The notes below the pieces were generated by a model. The model worked only from the letters and a program-made list of their open reading frames with translations. It searched no databases and was not told the origin of the DNA. Positions 21,597 through 33,220 of a stretch of 64,000 nucleotides of DNA are shown piece by piece (the stretch's first letter is position 1; each line of letters opens with the position of its first letter). The position numbers and the translations under genes are program-made. This DNA comes from Anthoceros angustus (lineage: Eukaryota > Streptophyta > Anthocerotopsida > Anthocerotales > Anthocerotaceae): positions 1 to 64,000 of the forward strand of contig MU008203.1 of assembly GCA_010909165.1 (NCBI GenBank), in the 5' to 3' direction.

Positions 21597-24500
21597 CTAC
21601 AGATCAGCGAGACCAGCGAGGAAAGTTTCATCCTCCTCGAAGATCATGATGTCTTTGTACCGTAGCCAGTGCTCTACAGCGTCGTCATGAAACTTACCAC
21701 TATGAAACGGCAGCAGTAGAAATCGTTGCAGCTTAAGAGCTACATCAGGGTACTTGCCGATAACTCCCTCTGCTATTACCTTCACCAGCTGGCTGCTGAA
21801 GGCATGCTGCAACTTCATGCTCAGCTCCTTTCTTCTGGCCTTTGCCAGAAGCAAGATATTATTCGCCCTCTTCTCCCAAAGCACCATTTGTTTCTGCAAT
21901 GCAACTATCTGCCTCATTTCGTGAATATGCAGAACATGCTTGCTTTCAAAGCCGTCTTGCACTTCCTCCTCTGTGGCTTCAGCCAGCCTCAACACCGCTT
22001 TCTGTCGCTCCTCTGTTGAAAGACCAAATTTGGGCTGCGACAAGAAGCCCAGCACCGCTCTCAAAAGACCCCAGGTCACCACCACGGTGCCTTGCAATGA
22101 CCTAGGCTTGCGCTCTGCACCACGTGCCCTAGAAGCAAATATGATCTCTGAATGCACGCAGTCGGAAATATTTCTGGCGCCCATCGCTCTGTACACTTCG
22201 AAGAGATTGTCGAGGGGTAGCTGAGAGACCGACTTGGGGATCCACACGAGCTTAGGTCTGTCTGCGATAGCGGTGACACTGGAAGAGAAAGCGTGCACCG
22301 TCTCCAACCTGTCTGGGATGAATGTGGCTCCTGCAGATGTCAACTCCACTGCTTCCCCTGCACTTTCTCCAGCAAACACAAACGGAACCTTGGCTCGTTT
22401 GATGAAGTCGCTCGACTCTGCCTCGCCACAAATGCTCCATGCCCCGTCACAAGTGGTCCATCCCTGAGCAATTTGTCTCCATACTAACTCCATCCACTGC
22501 TGGCTTGCACTCATTGATGTCTCGCAGTGATCAATCCAGAGCTGACAGTAGTCTTCCACTCTCGGTACCAAAGCCACCCCAAGAACCTTGGTGAAGAAAG
22601 TTTGGAGCTGTTTTGTCTTATAGTGCACGTTGAGAGCAGGTAACCTATCCCTGAACATGCCATGCTCATCCTTGATCACACACTTCTCCACGTCCACCCA
22701 GGCCGGTTCGCCGCCATCAGCTTCCACCGAAGGCACCCAAACGGTCGTCAGACAATACTCTCCCTCCGCCGGCACGCCCCTGAATGTGGCCAAGTATCTA
22801 TAGAGACGGGTTGCCGCTGGCAAATCAATCGACCTAGCAGAGCTCATCGAGGGCTCCGCGAGCTGTAGAAGATGATCTTCAACAGCATAGCATATGTCAT
22901 TATCATCGGTACCCACCCCAAGGTATGCAAGTGCTGTTTTGACCTCCATCAGATTCTCACCATAGTACTGCTGGCTTATCATGGGAGCATCAGAAGGCTC
23001 CAGCATTAAGGCCAGCTTAGAGTCACGGAGGATGCAAGATGTAGGTCGTTTGCGACTATGGCAAACTGTAAGCATCCATTGATGATTCTGTATGGACTCG
23101 AGAAACTTGCGAGGAGGCGCACCTGCTTTCATAATCCAGTCAAGCAAGAGTAAGACGGAGTCTCGCTTCATCAAGGTCCGGGGTAAGCCAGGCAAGGGCA
23201 GGTCAGGTATTGGAATATGTGGAAGGTCCCTCGCATTGAGGAGATCCGCAAGGAATCGTCTCATCTCCTCCTTTGAGATGTCACGCACTTTGGCCGGGTT
23301 GAGATAGTCATCAGAGAGCACCACTATCTCAGAGCTCCAGGAATCATCCGTGATTAGGGCCGGCCATTCGCTTCCTTCCTCTGGCAGGAGAACTGCCCTT
23401 GGATGTTCTTCTGTGCCTTTACGGGGGGCCCTTGAGATTATAGTGGGAGCCACAAATTCCACCAAGCCGTATCTGTTAACTACAGGGAGCTGTCCTCCCA
23501 GACATGTTGTGATTGAAGATACCTTGTCAAGCTGCTTGGCCTTCAAAGAGCTGCATAGAAAGTTGGTGATGAGCAGAGCCAAGACTGGACTCTTGGATTC
23601 TCGAACAGATGCGATAAGCTGTCGGGAGTATTCCGGAACCGTCATCGGGGACACTTGTGCATCGTAAGATAGCCAGAATTGGACAGAACGCACAGCTTGC
23701 ACACGTTCGAATAGACTTGGTGGCAGGAAATAAGCTCGTGTGTGAGCCCCAAACTTGGGTGTCCATTTTGAAAGCCAGCTTCCCGTTCCAGGCGGTGCCG
23801 TGTAGACTCTTGTCCGGATCTTGGTCGGGGACTCCATGCGCTGCTCTTGCAACGTGAGATGACAAACCTCTCCGGTTGGGTTCTGACATCGGAGCAATGG
23901 CGTCTTGTATAAGCCTCCTGTCGATGAGATCGAGGAATGCATGTATTGTGCGATCACTTCCAGAAGTTTGATGTAAAGGTCGTCAGTGAGCTTCTCAACC
24001 CATCCTGCACTGGAAATACAGTTAGCGTACTCCTCTTGTGTCATCATCTTCACATCTAAGCATTCCAAAGCACGGGAATATTTCTTCTGAACAGCCTCGT
24101 CTACAATGCAGACCTCCGACCGTGCTAGCATACTTGGAGCAGGAATGCCTTCCTTATTTGCAAGCTCCAAGAGTTTGCGAAACTCGTCCACCGTCCTTCG
24201 AGCTACAGAGGGCTTGCAAAACCGTTTTCCACCATTGTAACCTACATTGGTGGCGCATAAGATAACCTCATCCTGACTGAGCTCAGTTATTATATCGATC
24301 CGGATCTCCTCGAACTCTGGGATGCGAAGCTCCTTCACGGGCACAAAGCGGAAGGCATCTTCTACTGCGATGCCTGGCACTATCCGTGGAGGCCGTGTTT
24401 TCTGCAACAAGAGGGTAAAAGCTTTGAGAAACGCGTCAGGAACGCATCCCAGTATCCCCTTGTTCCAAGGACTATCGAACAGAATGGTCTCCCTCGAGGA

Positions 24501-25763
24501 TACAAGCAGGAAGTCTGAGTTGATAAGAAACGGCAGACCAGACTGCAGCTCTGTGGGAAGAAAGGCAAACACATCTCCCACACCGTGCGATCCTGCCTCA
24601 CAGCTTGCCACGCGCTTTCCGCAGGGAAACGCGAGCGTGAGAACCCACGATTCCACATCTTTCCTGCTCTCTACCACGGAGCAGTTTGTTACAGGAAACG
24701 ACTCCTGGTACAGGAAGTAATCCCCGAATCTCTCGGCATTCGCAGTCCTCCTTTTCTTCCTCCTCTCGTAACTCAGCAGGCCCTCTGATTTGATCACTGC
24801 CAGGCTGGAGATGCGAGACTGCACCTCCCCAGGATGCGAGCACCACTCCCGGTCCACTCTCCTGATGGTCACAGAGTCTGCATGTGCCACGTTCTCCAGC
24901 AGCTCATTTCTCACAATGATGTTACTCAGGTGCCTGATGAAAAGAATGGTCTCAGGTGATATCTCATTCAGCTGATCCTTCACCACCTGCACTTTCTGCG
25001 ATCGCAAAGGGAGCAGCAGAGTTGTTGTCGGCAGAGGCTGACTCTTGTACACAACCTCCAATTCCTCGTCTGAGGGATAATTCGTCCACTCAGGAACCAC
25101 ATAGCCCACGCCCGCTTGCTTGTGAGCCTGCTCATTGAACCGGATCCTGAACCCATTGCTGATGACGTACGGCTCCTTTGTCACCAGGAATACGCTTTTG
25201 AAGCCAATCCCTGCATGTTGGAAATTTGATTCATTTCACCCTTTCAAGAAAGATCCGATACCTTTGGATCCACATCAAATCCACACCACCGGGCTCACCT
25301 TTTTCTCCGATGTAGCCGCTCTTCCTCTTTCCCTTCTTCGTCGACGCTCCTACGCCGCAAATCGCATTAATGTGTTCCTCCTCGAAGCCTTTCTCATTGT
25401 TGAACAGCAACAACGTTGCGGTAGCTCCACGTCCAGTGACATCAGTTCCGGTGAGCACAATCTCCAGGGTAGGGCTCACTGCCTCCGGGTACGCGTTGTC
25501 CTCGGCGTTCTGTGGTTCAAGAACTACGAACCTTGTAGGCGATCGATCAGAAGAATTTGCAAGCGCCAAATCAAGCCGGATATCATATTCCAACCAACCT
25601 GGATGAGCTCGGAAACGAAGTGGATATCTTTCTGGTAGAGTGCCAGGGAGAGCTGCCTGATTGACTCGTTATAATCCCCAGCCAAGGGATTCCGCTCTGC
25701 AGCTCCAATGCTGAACTTGGTCCTCCTCAGGTTCTCTACAAAGGCTTTCCTTTGCAAAGCCAT
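21597..25763 (-). CDS. NO VEIN-like / sacsin-N-terminal HATPase protein
   Basis: Exons 25763-25599, 25509-25299 and 25210-21597 join perfectly in frame (3,990 nt, 1,329 aa); the last exon is 3.6 kb without interruption. The N-terminus carries a GHKL (Hsp90/histidine-kinase) ATP-binding fold: helix ELIQ plus NAEDNAYPE across the first intron supplies the N-box, GATATLLLFNNEKGF follows, and GYIGEKGIGFKSVF is the glycine-rich lid motif. Next comes YVISNGFRIRFNE, PTTTLLLPL and ETILFIRHLSN, as in the plant family that includes NO VEIN and its homologues. The long C-terminal part has no recognisable domain. Plant members are linked to vascular development and embryogenesis, but the biochemical role is unclear. 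The gene looks intact, at the family's usual length for shorter members. Confidence 0.85.
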
Positions 25764-26247
25764 GTTTGTCTGGCACTGACCAGCACCGACATCAGGGTGG
25801 TGATAGCCAAGTGAACACTAGAGATAGAAACCTTGTCCACCTCCAAAGCATAATTGAAACGACCAGTGTCAGTGAAATCGTGAGTTCGGCTGAATGCGTT
25901 CCAACTACTAAAAGGAGTGGTGTCTGTGGAAAGGGTCAGTCAAGTGCTCAAGACTGAGACACATGGCGGGTGCGAGCGCCATGCAGCGGTATGATCTGCT
26001 CTCATCTGCCAGCAAGGAAATCGAATTAACAGTCATCTGGTCGGAAGGTACAAGAACCACCAACTCCCAAAATTGCAACCATGCAGGACCCTGTACAAGT
26101 TTTGCAGCATACGCGAGGCTTTCGGATTCCATCGGAAATTCAGCAAGTCCAAGTGCCTAGCCAACTCTAGAAGACAGCCCGAAATTCAGCCTGACTGCGT
26201 GCAGGTAACACGAATTTCATTTCCTAGGAAAGGAAATTCGGGCCTCT

Positions 26248-26330
26248 GGTTGCTGCCTGAGGATATTCCAGAGGCCTCTGGAATCCCCAGAGGATTCCAG
26301 AGGCCTCTGGAATATCCTCAGGCAGCAACC
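26248..26330. repeat. Perfect inverted repeat, 37-bp arms, 9-nt loop
   Basis: The left arm 26248-26284 is the exact reverse complement of 26294-26330; the loop is ccccagagg. Each arm itself contains the palindrome ccagaggcctctgg, so alternative folds exist. Such a perfect foldback is unusual outside young small-RNA loci or foldback elements. Confidence 0.85.
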
Positions 26331-26521
26331 ACCGCAAGATACTGTCCATGTGGACTCCGTGACACCACCGGTCATGGCGTGAAGAATGGAGCAATATGTC
26401 AGTTTGGCTTGGCACCCAAACCATTGTTTCACGTAGCTTTCGGCCCAACAACACTGTTTAGCAGAAATATACAAAATCAGATGGCTAGGGGGCTGGAAGA
26501 CCTTCCACTGCGTGATAGTGG

Positions 26522-26605
26522 ACCCATTCTCTGAGACACTTGGGACCCATTCTCTGAGACTCTTGGGATCCATTCTCTGAGACACTTGGGACCCATTCTC
26601 TGACA
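26522..26605. repeat. 23-bp minisatellite, about 3.7 units
   Basis: The unit acccattctctgagacact(tggg) is repeated head to tail with one-base variants (gactcttggg; atccattctc). It lies just downstream of the LEUNIG-like stop. Confidence 0.8.
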
Positions 26606-26706
26606 CATAGTCTGAGTTCTCAGGTGAGACCTGTGCAGCATAACCGACAGAAACTCCGCACAAAGCCAGCAAATGAACCAGTAGACCGCCAAAAGGATGT
26701 GGCTCG

Positions 26707-28244
26707 TCATCTCCACAACTTCACATGTCTATCATGGCTGGCTGAAGCAACCATGCCAGTTGCTTGAGACTGCGCAAGGGATGCAATGAGTCCTTCCTGT
26801 TCAGAGACCGTGATTAACTTGTTCTCTTGCATATTCCACAACTCCAAAGACTGCAAAGAAACACCACCATTAGACAAAAGAACGATGTTGCACAACTAAC
26901 CATATGGATCGCAACAAACGTTCATGATCATGAGGCGCATACCTGAGAACATCCGACGACTAGAAGCGCAGGGTAAGCTGGATGGAAAACACATGAGCGG
27001 AACTTCTTCTCATTGCTGAAAAGCTCATGGATGCAGTTTCCATCACTGCCGTTCATCGACCAAACTCTAACAGAATCTTCACTGACAGAGGCCACATGCT
27101 CTCCAGCAGCGTCCCAGCACAGTGAATGCACCGGTTTGGCATGTCTCTGCATAGGAATGAAAAAAAGCAACGTGACTGCCTGTGTTTCAGGATACGATTG
27201 CCAAAGGCACCATAAAAACACCAGGCAGCACCTGCAAGATGTGCACCACAGTCTGTGATTCCACATCGAAGATTTTGACTGTGGTTTGAGCAGCTGCTGC
27301 CAATAACCTCCCCACCTGAGGCTGGAATCTTATCGATGACATCCCACCCTGCAATGAAAATAATGTCAGTGGCAGACTCTGTGCCAAAAGCCAGTGCACA
27401 AGACTGCCAGTCTAACCACCACTACGGCTAACGTAAGTGAACTACCTATTTGAAAAGCTGACAGCACGAAGCTGAAATTGGAGTGAACAGATGATTTAAG
27501 CAGTTCACCTGGAAAACTCTTCTGCACACACCTTGGCCCACACTCCAGTAGCGAATCTCACTGTCACCATCACAGGAGCATAGGAGATCATCACTCACGG
27601 GATGGAAATCAAGCGACATAACCGACGTTTGATGCCCGATGAAAGTTCGCAATGCGAAAAGTGGCTGCAAGGTGTTCAAGGAGTCAGTATTAGTATTTGT
27701 GAAAAAGAGACGTTCTAACAGTCACACCGGCGAATATCAGCATTTCAGTCCACAGCTTTTGCAGCCCACATGCACTGACAGCAATCGGAACATAGAAGGC
27801 CTCACTCAGAACGGATCAGGTTGAGTACGAATACTAACATGGTCCAGATCCCAGACCTTGACGGTCTTATCGAAGGATGACGTTGCCACACGTGTAGAAC
27901 GAGGACTAAACCTCACATCTGTTATCAGCAAAGAGTGCTCCTTCAGGATACTCTTAATCCCTAAGGAATTTAAGTCCCATACTACAGCCTACAGCCAAAA
28001 CAGGTTACGAACTGAGTTTAGCGCGAGCGCGAAGCACAAGGCAGTGCGAGAAGGAAACGACAATCAAATTGAGGTTAGGTCCAACAACTCCAAGCAATTG
28101 CACTAGCAACGTATCAACATCAAAGCCACACAACCTTTTTGCAATCTCCACCACTGGCCAGCAACAATCCGTCCGCAGATAAATGACAGCAAAGATCCTT
28201 GCTGTTACCAGAGTTAAGGCAGCAAACTTCGTCGAAATAAAAGC
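26707..28244 (-). CDS. LEUNIG-like WD40 co-repressor (N-terminus not found)
   Basis: Six exons are supported: 28244-28135, 27988-27839, 27664-27509, 27348-27232, 27146-26943 and 26850-26707, all with GT..AG introns. The protein is a run of WD40 repeats of the LEUNIG/LUH type: [39 protein letters not shown] with [59 protein letters not shown], and a final [12 protein letters not shown] before the stop. LEUNIG recruits SEUSS and histone deacetylases to repress transcription. Oddity: the N-terminal LUFS/LisH domain that binds SEUSS and the Q-rich linker are not visible upstream (28,245-29,000), and the first placed exon needs a one-base donor phase from an unseen exon. Either the 5' exons lie beyond long introns or this copy is truncated. 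Confidence 0.8.
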
Positions 28245-29735
28245 CTGTTGATCATAACGAACACACTGATCAAGAGCCCGGCATAGCATCAAAAATCAAC
28301 ATTCTGAGAGACGCTCGATGCAAATTTGCATCTGGCATCTTTAAAGATGCCAGATGCCGGCCGGAAAAATGCACACACACAGCACGCACAGCTGAGGACC
28401 TTAAACCCATACATATATCCTGCAAGCATGTTTTCCACTTATGGCGTTCAGGGCATGAAAACCATATTGCAAAAAGCACTCCTACAAAATCCTCTATTAT
28501 CTTGCTTGCTGGTGGAGAAGACATACGTTGAGCGGCCATCCTTTCAAAGATGGATTTGCGCCTGTTGAGACAAAAATGGTACAAGGGCCATACGCCTTAG
28601 GGGCCTGAGAATTCAAAGTGCAAGATGAACACAGCGCCAGTGTTACAAAATGAGGCATACCGAATACTTACGAAAATTGATGGGACTTAAAAGCTATTCA
28701 TCACACTTGTATGTAGGCACTCCAAGAGTCTAACTTAAGCTAAATGTGAGACTTTATTAAGGGAGGGGACTGCAAAGCCATTTATCAAACTTGTATGTAG
28801 GCACTCCATATTCTTTCTCACGACCTACTGTGGGCCCCTTGATGATTCTGAGATCCTTGTTGTCCAATGGATAGGCAGCACATCGTGAGACACAGCGTCG
28901 TTTGTTTGAAAGAGGACCAATTAACTTTAACCTCTAAGGACAAGGTTCCTGCTGCAAATGTGATTGTAATAGATTCTACCTGGGATATCGTATGCCAGCA
29001 AATATCAACCTTACAGTGCAGTCGACGGAGGAATGCATATGATGAGTTAAAGGTTCACCCCATGCAGGAAGATCATGTTTTCATTCCCTTGCCATCAAGA
29101 ATCATAAGGCATGGGCAAGGATTTTTTGAGGTTTATAAAGGTTGTGCTAAAGCCTACCACATTCGGAACAACCAACTAGGTCTCCTTTATCTTGTGTGGT
29201 GGCTTTGTTCTGGCAACGTGTTTCCATAGCCGGCATAGGGCGTTACCAAATGTAATTCTTTTTGTGCATCTTCAGCTCTAGTTGTAGGTAGTACTCTGCT
29301 GGTTTGTATATTGAGGAAGAACAAGTAGTTCTAAGATATCTCACCAAAACATTTCAGATATCTAATACGAACAAACTTGGACCTGTTGTAATTCTTCTAT
29401 GGCATTGTCATGGCCTCAGAGCACCAATGCCGCAAAATGAGGCATACGGAATGCTTACAAACTTCGAGAGGACTCGAACCCCAGCACACTTGTATCTAGG
29501 CACTACAAAGACTAACCTAAATAATCTGATCTTTGAGCCTATTGGATGCACCTACTTGGCCTTCGCGTCTTGACATTCTAGTTATTTCCATATGTAGATG
29601 CTTCAATCTCTTACAACCATCCAGAGCATAATCAACATACAATTTATCGACTTTACAGATGACATTTTAATCTTTACATAAGATCCTCAAACACCAAACC
29701 GCGGGGGGAGAGTGCTAATCGAAAATTCGCGCGGT
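28245..29735. other. Unassigned region upstream of the LEUNIG-like gene
   Basis: No gene is supported. A 120-aa plus-strand frame at 28867-29229 has no motif. A short sequence word (cacttgtatgtaggcactcc) recurs at about 28,706 and 28,788 and in altered form at about 29,480, so repeats are present. Missing 5' exons of the LEUNIG-like gene might lie here but could not be identified. Confidence 0.5.
28328..28357. repeat. 30-bp perfect palindrome
   Basis: gcatctggcatcttt is followed directly by its reverse complement with no spacer. It lies just upstream of the first placed LEUNIG-like exon, in an intron or 5' region. Confidence 0.8.
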
Positions 29736-30775
29736 TCATAGGGCTCTTCCATCTGAGTACGTACGTTCGGGCACCTGTTCCCACTTGCTTCCGTCCGGAT
29801 TATACATGAAAGTGTAGAGCTCATGTGGGACACAAAAACCAGCAACATAGAACATCTCCACACTACCTGCGATTTGGAGGAACTCAGGTTCTAAGACCAT
29901 CACGGGATCCGGCGAGAGCGTGGATCCGTGGACGACAATCCAATCCTCGCCCGGATTCCTGGAAAGATAAAATCGCCTCCTCTGAGGGATTTCCAAACCG
30001 TAGCGATCTCTAAATTCAAGAACCGGAGGAGCTAAGTGACGGCAGTCCTCACCGTCGTCCACAGTGTTGTCCACAAAAAGCCAAGAGAATCGCCCCGTAC
30101 CTGGCCCTGAGCGTAGAAAACTAAGATGGACGAGCTTAAACCGATCATTCTTCACCACGTAGCTCACGATGTGCTTATACCTCAAGTCGTTGTTTTGTGT
30201 CAGCCGGAAGTAGACGACGCCTTTGGACATTGTACAACCTGCTTTGAAGACCGTCAGCCGAATAGAGCTCCTGAGTATCTCCCGGCCTCCACCGGCGCTC
30301 ACCAGAATCATGGATATGCGCCGTACCAGACCGGAGTAACCTCCCGCGCCTTTCCCCAGCTCCACCTTGCTGCGTCCGGCTGTTGGTTACCACGTCTCGT
30401 ACCAATGGAAAGACTCTGGATCGAAAGCGCGGAACATCGTCCTCTTGCGGAAGCTATGGTTGCAGGGGTTGCCAACAGACGCCAAGTAGGATTCGTTGCG
30501 AGGCACCGTGCGGTAGAACAGCAATCAGGGCTTCGGCGTCTGCGGACGGGCTACTGCATGAGACCTGACAAATCGGTTCAAACCCCTGCAAACTGATCGC
30601 ACCATTGCCAGGCACATTATCGATAAGCGAGCAAAGATGTTCTCCAGCACATAGTAGGGCAGCTCCCCTAGGCCTATCTGGCATCTCCCGGATCGCACCT
30701 CGGACAGGCGCAGTGCGAGGAACTGACCGAACACGATCTCCACCACATCTTCGGGCAGCTCCTCTGTGCCGGCAC
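29736..30775 (-). pseudogene. F-box protein pseudogene with two in-frame stops
   Basis: One minus-strand frame runs from about 30,775 to the stop at 29736 and reads as an F-box protein of about 340 codons: ELPEDVVEIVFGQFL and then ELPYYVLENIFARL with VRSVCRGLNRF (F-box helix pattern, apparently doubled), FRAFDPESFHWYE, and a C-terminus with YNPDGSKWEQVPERTY. It is interrupted in frame by TGA at 30525-30527 and TAA at 30387-30389, and no in-frame ATG was found before the F-box. The stops are too close together for plausible introns around each. Intact F-box proteins are Skp1-Cullin substrate receptors. This copy looks recently inactivated, since the frame is otherwise open. Confidence 0.65.
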
Positions 30776-31262
30776 GGGAACCTCCTTCCCTTACGGAGCT
30801 AGGATCTTCTCCTGGACCAGCAGATCATCGGGATCCAGCAGCTCCTCTATCCGGCATCTATCGGACCGCACCACATCCTCCCGATCGGACAGCTCCCATA
30901 GGCCCTTCCGGCATCTCTCGGATCGCACCTGTGCCAGTCGCAGTGGGGGGCATCTCCGGCCTCCCCTGAGCTTCATGCTTTCCACGCATGTCCGGCCACG
31001 AGATGTGGGTAGCTATATGCAAGGCAACGCCTTCGCGGCTACGGCCCGCTATGGAATTCAGAGCCGGGATCTCATTGCGTGTTCCGTGGCCGCGCGTGAT
31101 CAGGTTCAACGCGTTCAGTACAACAGTATTGGGAAGGGGAGCCATGATGAACAACTGTACACCCGACTCGACTTTATTTACGATTTATCCATTTAATCAT
31201 GCAAACTATAGGTAGCTAGAATGTAGACTAAAAGCTACAAAACTTGGAAGTCAAGCGCTGGC
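30776..31262. other. Upstream flank of the F-box pseudogene
   Basis: No intact gene. The block 30888-30940 resembles 30656-30715 (gcccttccggcatctctcggatcgcacct against gcctatctggcatctcccggatcgcacct), so the F-box N-terminal region has an extra partial copy here. Confidence 0.55.
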
Positions 31263-31518
31263 CAACAATTTGGAACTCTCAGGATGACAGACTAGCGGTA
31301 CTTACATACTTAGTCCTGACGGAGGACGGTCCTTATCCTCGTCTTTCTCTTCTCTTATTAAGCCCACAGGCTGGTCATGAGTAGGAAAAGCACAACTGCC
31401 AGAAAGACGCAATCTACAACTACTATGCCAAATGCCTGCCAGAAAAGAGCTGGAATGGGTCAAGAGAGCAACTAGCAAGTGGAAATAGAAGAGAAGGGAG
31501 GTAAACAGGAGATGGTTC
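31263..31518 (-). repeat. 256-bp tandem duplication containing a terminal exon, distal copy
   Basis: Starts caacaatttggaactctcagg and corresponds to 31519-31774. It contains an acceptor (ctggcag) and a 78-bp terminal exon at 31435-31358 encoding a hydrophobic tail closely like the proximal one and ending in TAA. Confidence 0.85.
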
Positions 31519-33026
31519 CAACAACTTGGAGCTCTCAGGATCACAGACTGGCGGTACTTACATACACAGTCCTGAGGGAGGAAGGTCCTTATCCTCGTCT
31601 TTCTCTTCTCTTATTAAGCCCACAGGCTTGTGATGAGTAGGAAAACCACAACTGCCAGAAAGACGCAACCTCCAACTACTATGCCAAATGCCTGCCAGAA
31701 AACAGCTGAAATGGGTCAAAGAGAGCAACTAACATGTCGAAATAGAAAGAAAGGAGGTAAACAGGAGATGGTTTGGAGAAAGTACCTTGCCTCTTGACTG
31801 CACACTGAACCTAAAGGTAAACCAGGTCAACCCAGCGTCCACTGCAGGAGCCAAAGCTAGAGCACTGCACGACGAGCGTTATTAGGGAAGACCCAATCAA
31901 CATGTGCAGTTGCTTGATATTGCTGTATCTCCAGGACCTACCCTCCAGCCCGAAACAGCTTGGTGACCTGGCTACCAGCCCACACCATTGCAAAAACCTT
32001 GAAGAACCTGCACATGCATAAGCCTATCAGAACAGATCAGGATGTAGGTAAAAACAGATTATTTGAGGAACTGCCGTAGGGTGCCATGCAATTTTTAGGT
32101 ACCTTTGGGCTGCCTGACGAAAACCGAGACCTCCAGGTGAAGGTGTCACAAAAAACCTGAACAAGCAACCCATCAAGGTCAGCAAATGTGAATCGCACAG
32201 AGGAGTAGTGAGAGATTACTGTGTTGGCACCTCACCAGACAAACAAAAAGGCGCCTAGGTAGTAAACAGTGTTGAAAAGACCGTATGCCAGAACACCAGC
32301 TGATCCGTACCTCCGCAGCCTTTTGGTAAGTCTGCCATCATAGTTGAATCAGCTCAAGAACAGCAGAGGACACCAGAATTCTACATGGGAATGGGATGTC
32401 TAACAACTGCTTCATAAGCACAATCTGCCGGGAGATAGATAGATGCAGTACTATTCCACGGTAGACATGCTGAAAGACATTTACTCTTCACTTTGAGCAG
32501 AGTACTTTGACCACACACTCTTCTTCGACCGCAGTTGCCCCCCTGAACGCAGCAATACCAAGATTCAAAACCCAGCTCAGGTTTTTTGTCTCGGCGGCTC
32601 CTTCCTCCCAGGCTATGAACAAGTAAAATCCACGGCTTTACGAACATTACACCACCTGCAGTAGATGCCCCGAAAGCATTCTCCTCCTGCTCCCCAGGGC
32701 TTCCTTCCTGAATATCAGAGAAGCTGATATAGTAACTCGCCAACGCATCCTCAAGAGAACTCAAACGGGTGAATGGTGGACGGCGACAAGTATACCTGAG
32801 CATCAGTGCCTCCTGACCCGAAACCAGGTGCACCGTCCAGTTTGGCCTCCATCCTAACCCTAAGCCTATTGTTGCGATTCCCTGCAAATTGACAAGTTCT
32901 CTTGGCAAGGACATCATCCATCTTGGACGAAACTACAAGCGTGCTAGGTCTCCTCAGATCGAAGAGATTTGTGGGCAGACCTACGGGCGTTAGCACCATC
33001 GAGGAGCTGGTCTGGGCAGTGACCAT
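31358..33026 (-). CDS. Plastid-targeted multi-pass membrane protein with duplicated last exon
   Basis: Exons placed: 33026-32796, 32707-32656, 32612-32506, 32331-32236, 32156-32103, 32007-31942, 31864-31786, then 31691-31614 or 31435-31358. The first exon (MVTAQTSSSMVLTPVGLPT...) is S/T/R-rich and looks like a chloroplast transit peptide. Conserved core: LTKRLRRYGSAGVLAYGLFN, YYLGAFLFVWFFVTPSPGGL, FKVFAMVWAGSQVTKLFRAG, WFTFRFSVQSRGKAFG, then a hydrophobic tail ending TSLWA. At least three membrane segments. I recall this core as a conserved uncharacterised protein of green plants but cannot name the family. The 32506/32331 junction is out of phase, so a small exon or a base may be missing there. 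The two alternative last exons give tails differing at a few residues (VVGGCVFLAVVVFLLIT against VVVDCVFLAVVLFLLMT). Confidence 0.7.
31519..31774 (-). repeat. 256-bp tandem duplication containing a terminal exon, proximal copy
   Basis: Starts caacaacttggagctctcagg. It contains the terminal exon 31691-31614 of the plastid membrane-protein gene. Both copies also share the 3' UTR-like part (ccttatcctcgtctttctct) and the intron side. Confidence 0.85.
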
Positions 33027-33220
33027 TGCATCCGCGTAGGAGAATAAATTTGTTGCCCAAGAAGAAACAAGAAACTGTCCTACCGAACCCCGACAGAAGG
33101 AGATGATGCTGGCTGCAAGGCAAAGCGTTCGCCAACCTCTGTAAAACTAGGTTTTGAAATATTCCAGTTATGCGAACACTTGCAGACATCTGAAGTTGCC
33201 TTTCCACGACAATGGACTGG

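Larger units (their letters stand above)
25764..26706. other. Intergenic region with hairpin and minisatellite
   Basis: It lies between the start of the NOV-like gene and the stop of the LEUNIG-like gene (both minus). It includes a near-palindrome at 26213-26238 (aatttcatttcctaggaaag...), a 37-bp-arm hairpin (26248-26330) and a 23-bp minisatellite (26522-26605). No gene is visible. Confidence 0.6.

Noticed and set aside
28867-29229. 120-aa plus-strand frame
   Set aside because: No motif, no splice partners, and the region contains repeated words.
29460-29500. tRNA T-arm-like word (ggggttcgagtcctc on minus)
   Set aside because: No D-arm, anticodon arm or acceptor stem can be folded around it; at most a tRNA-derived SINE scrap.
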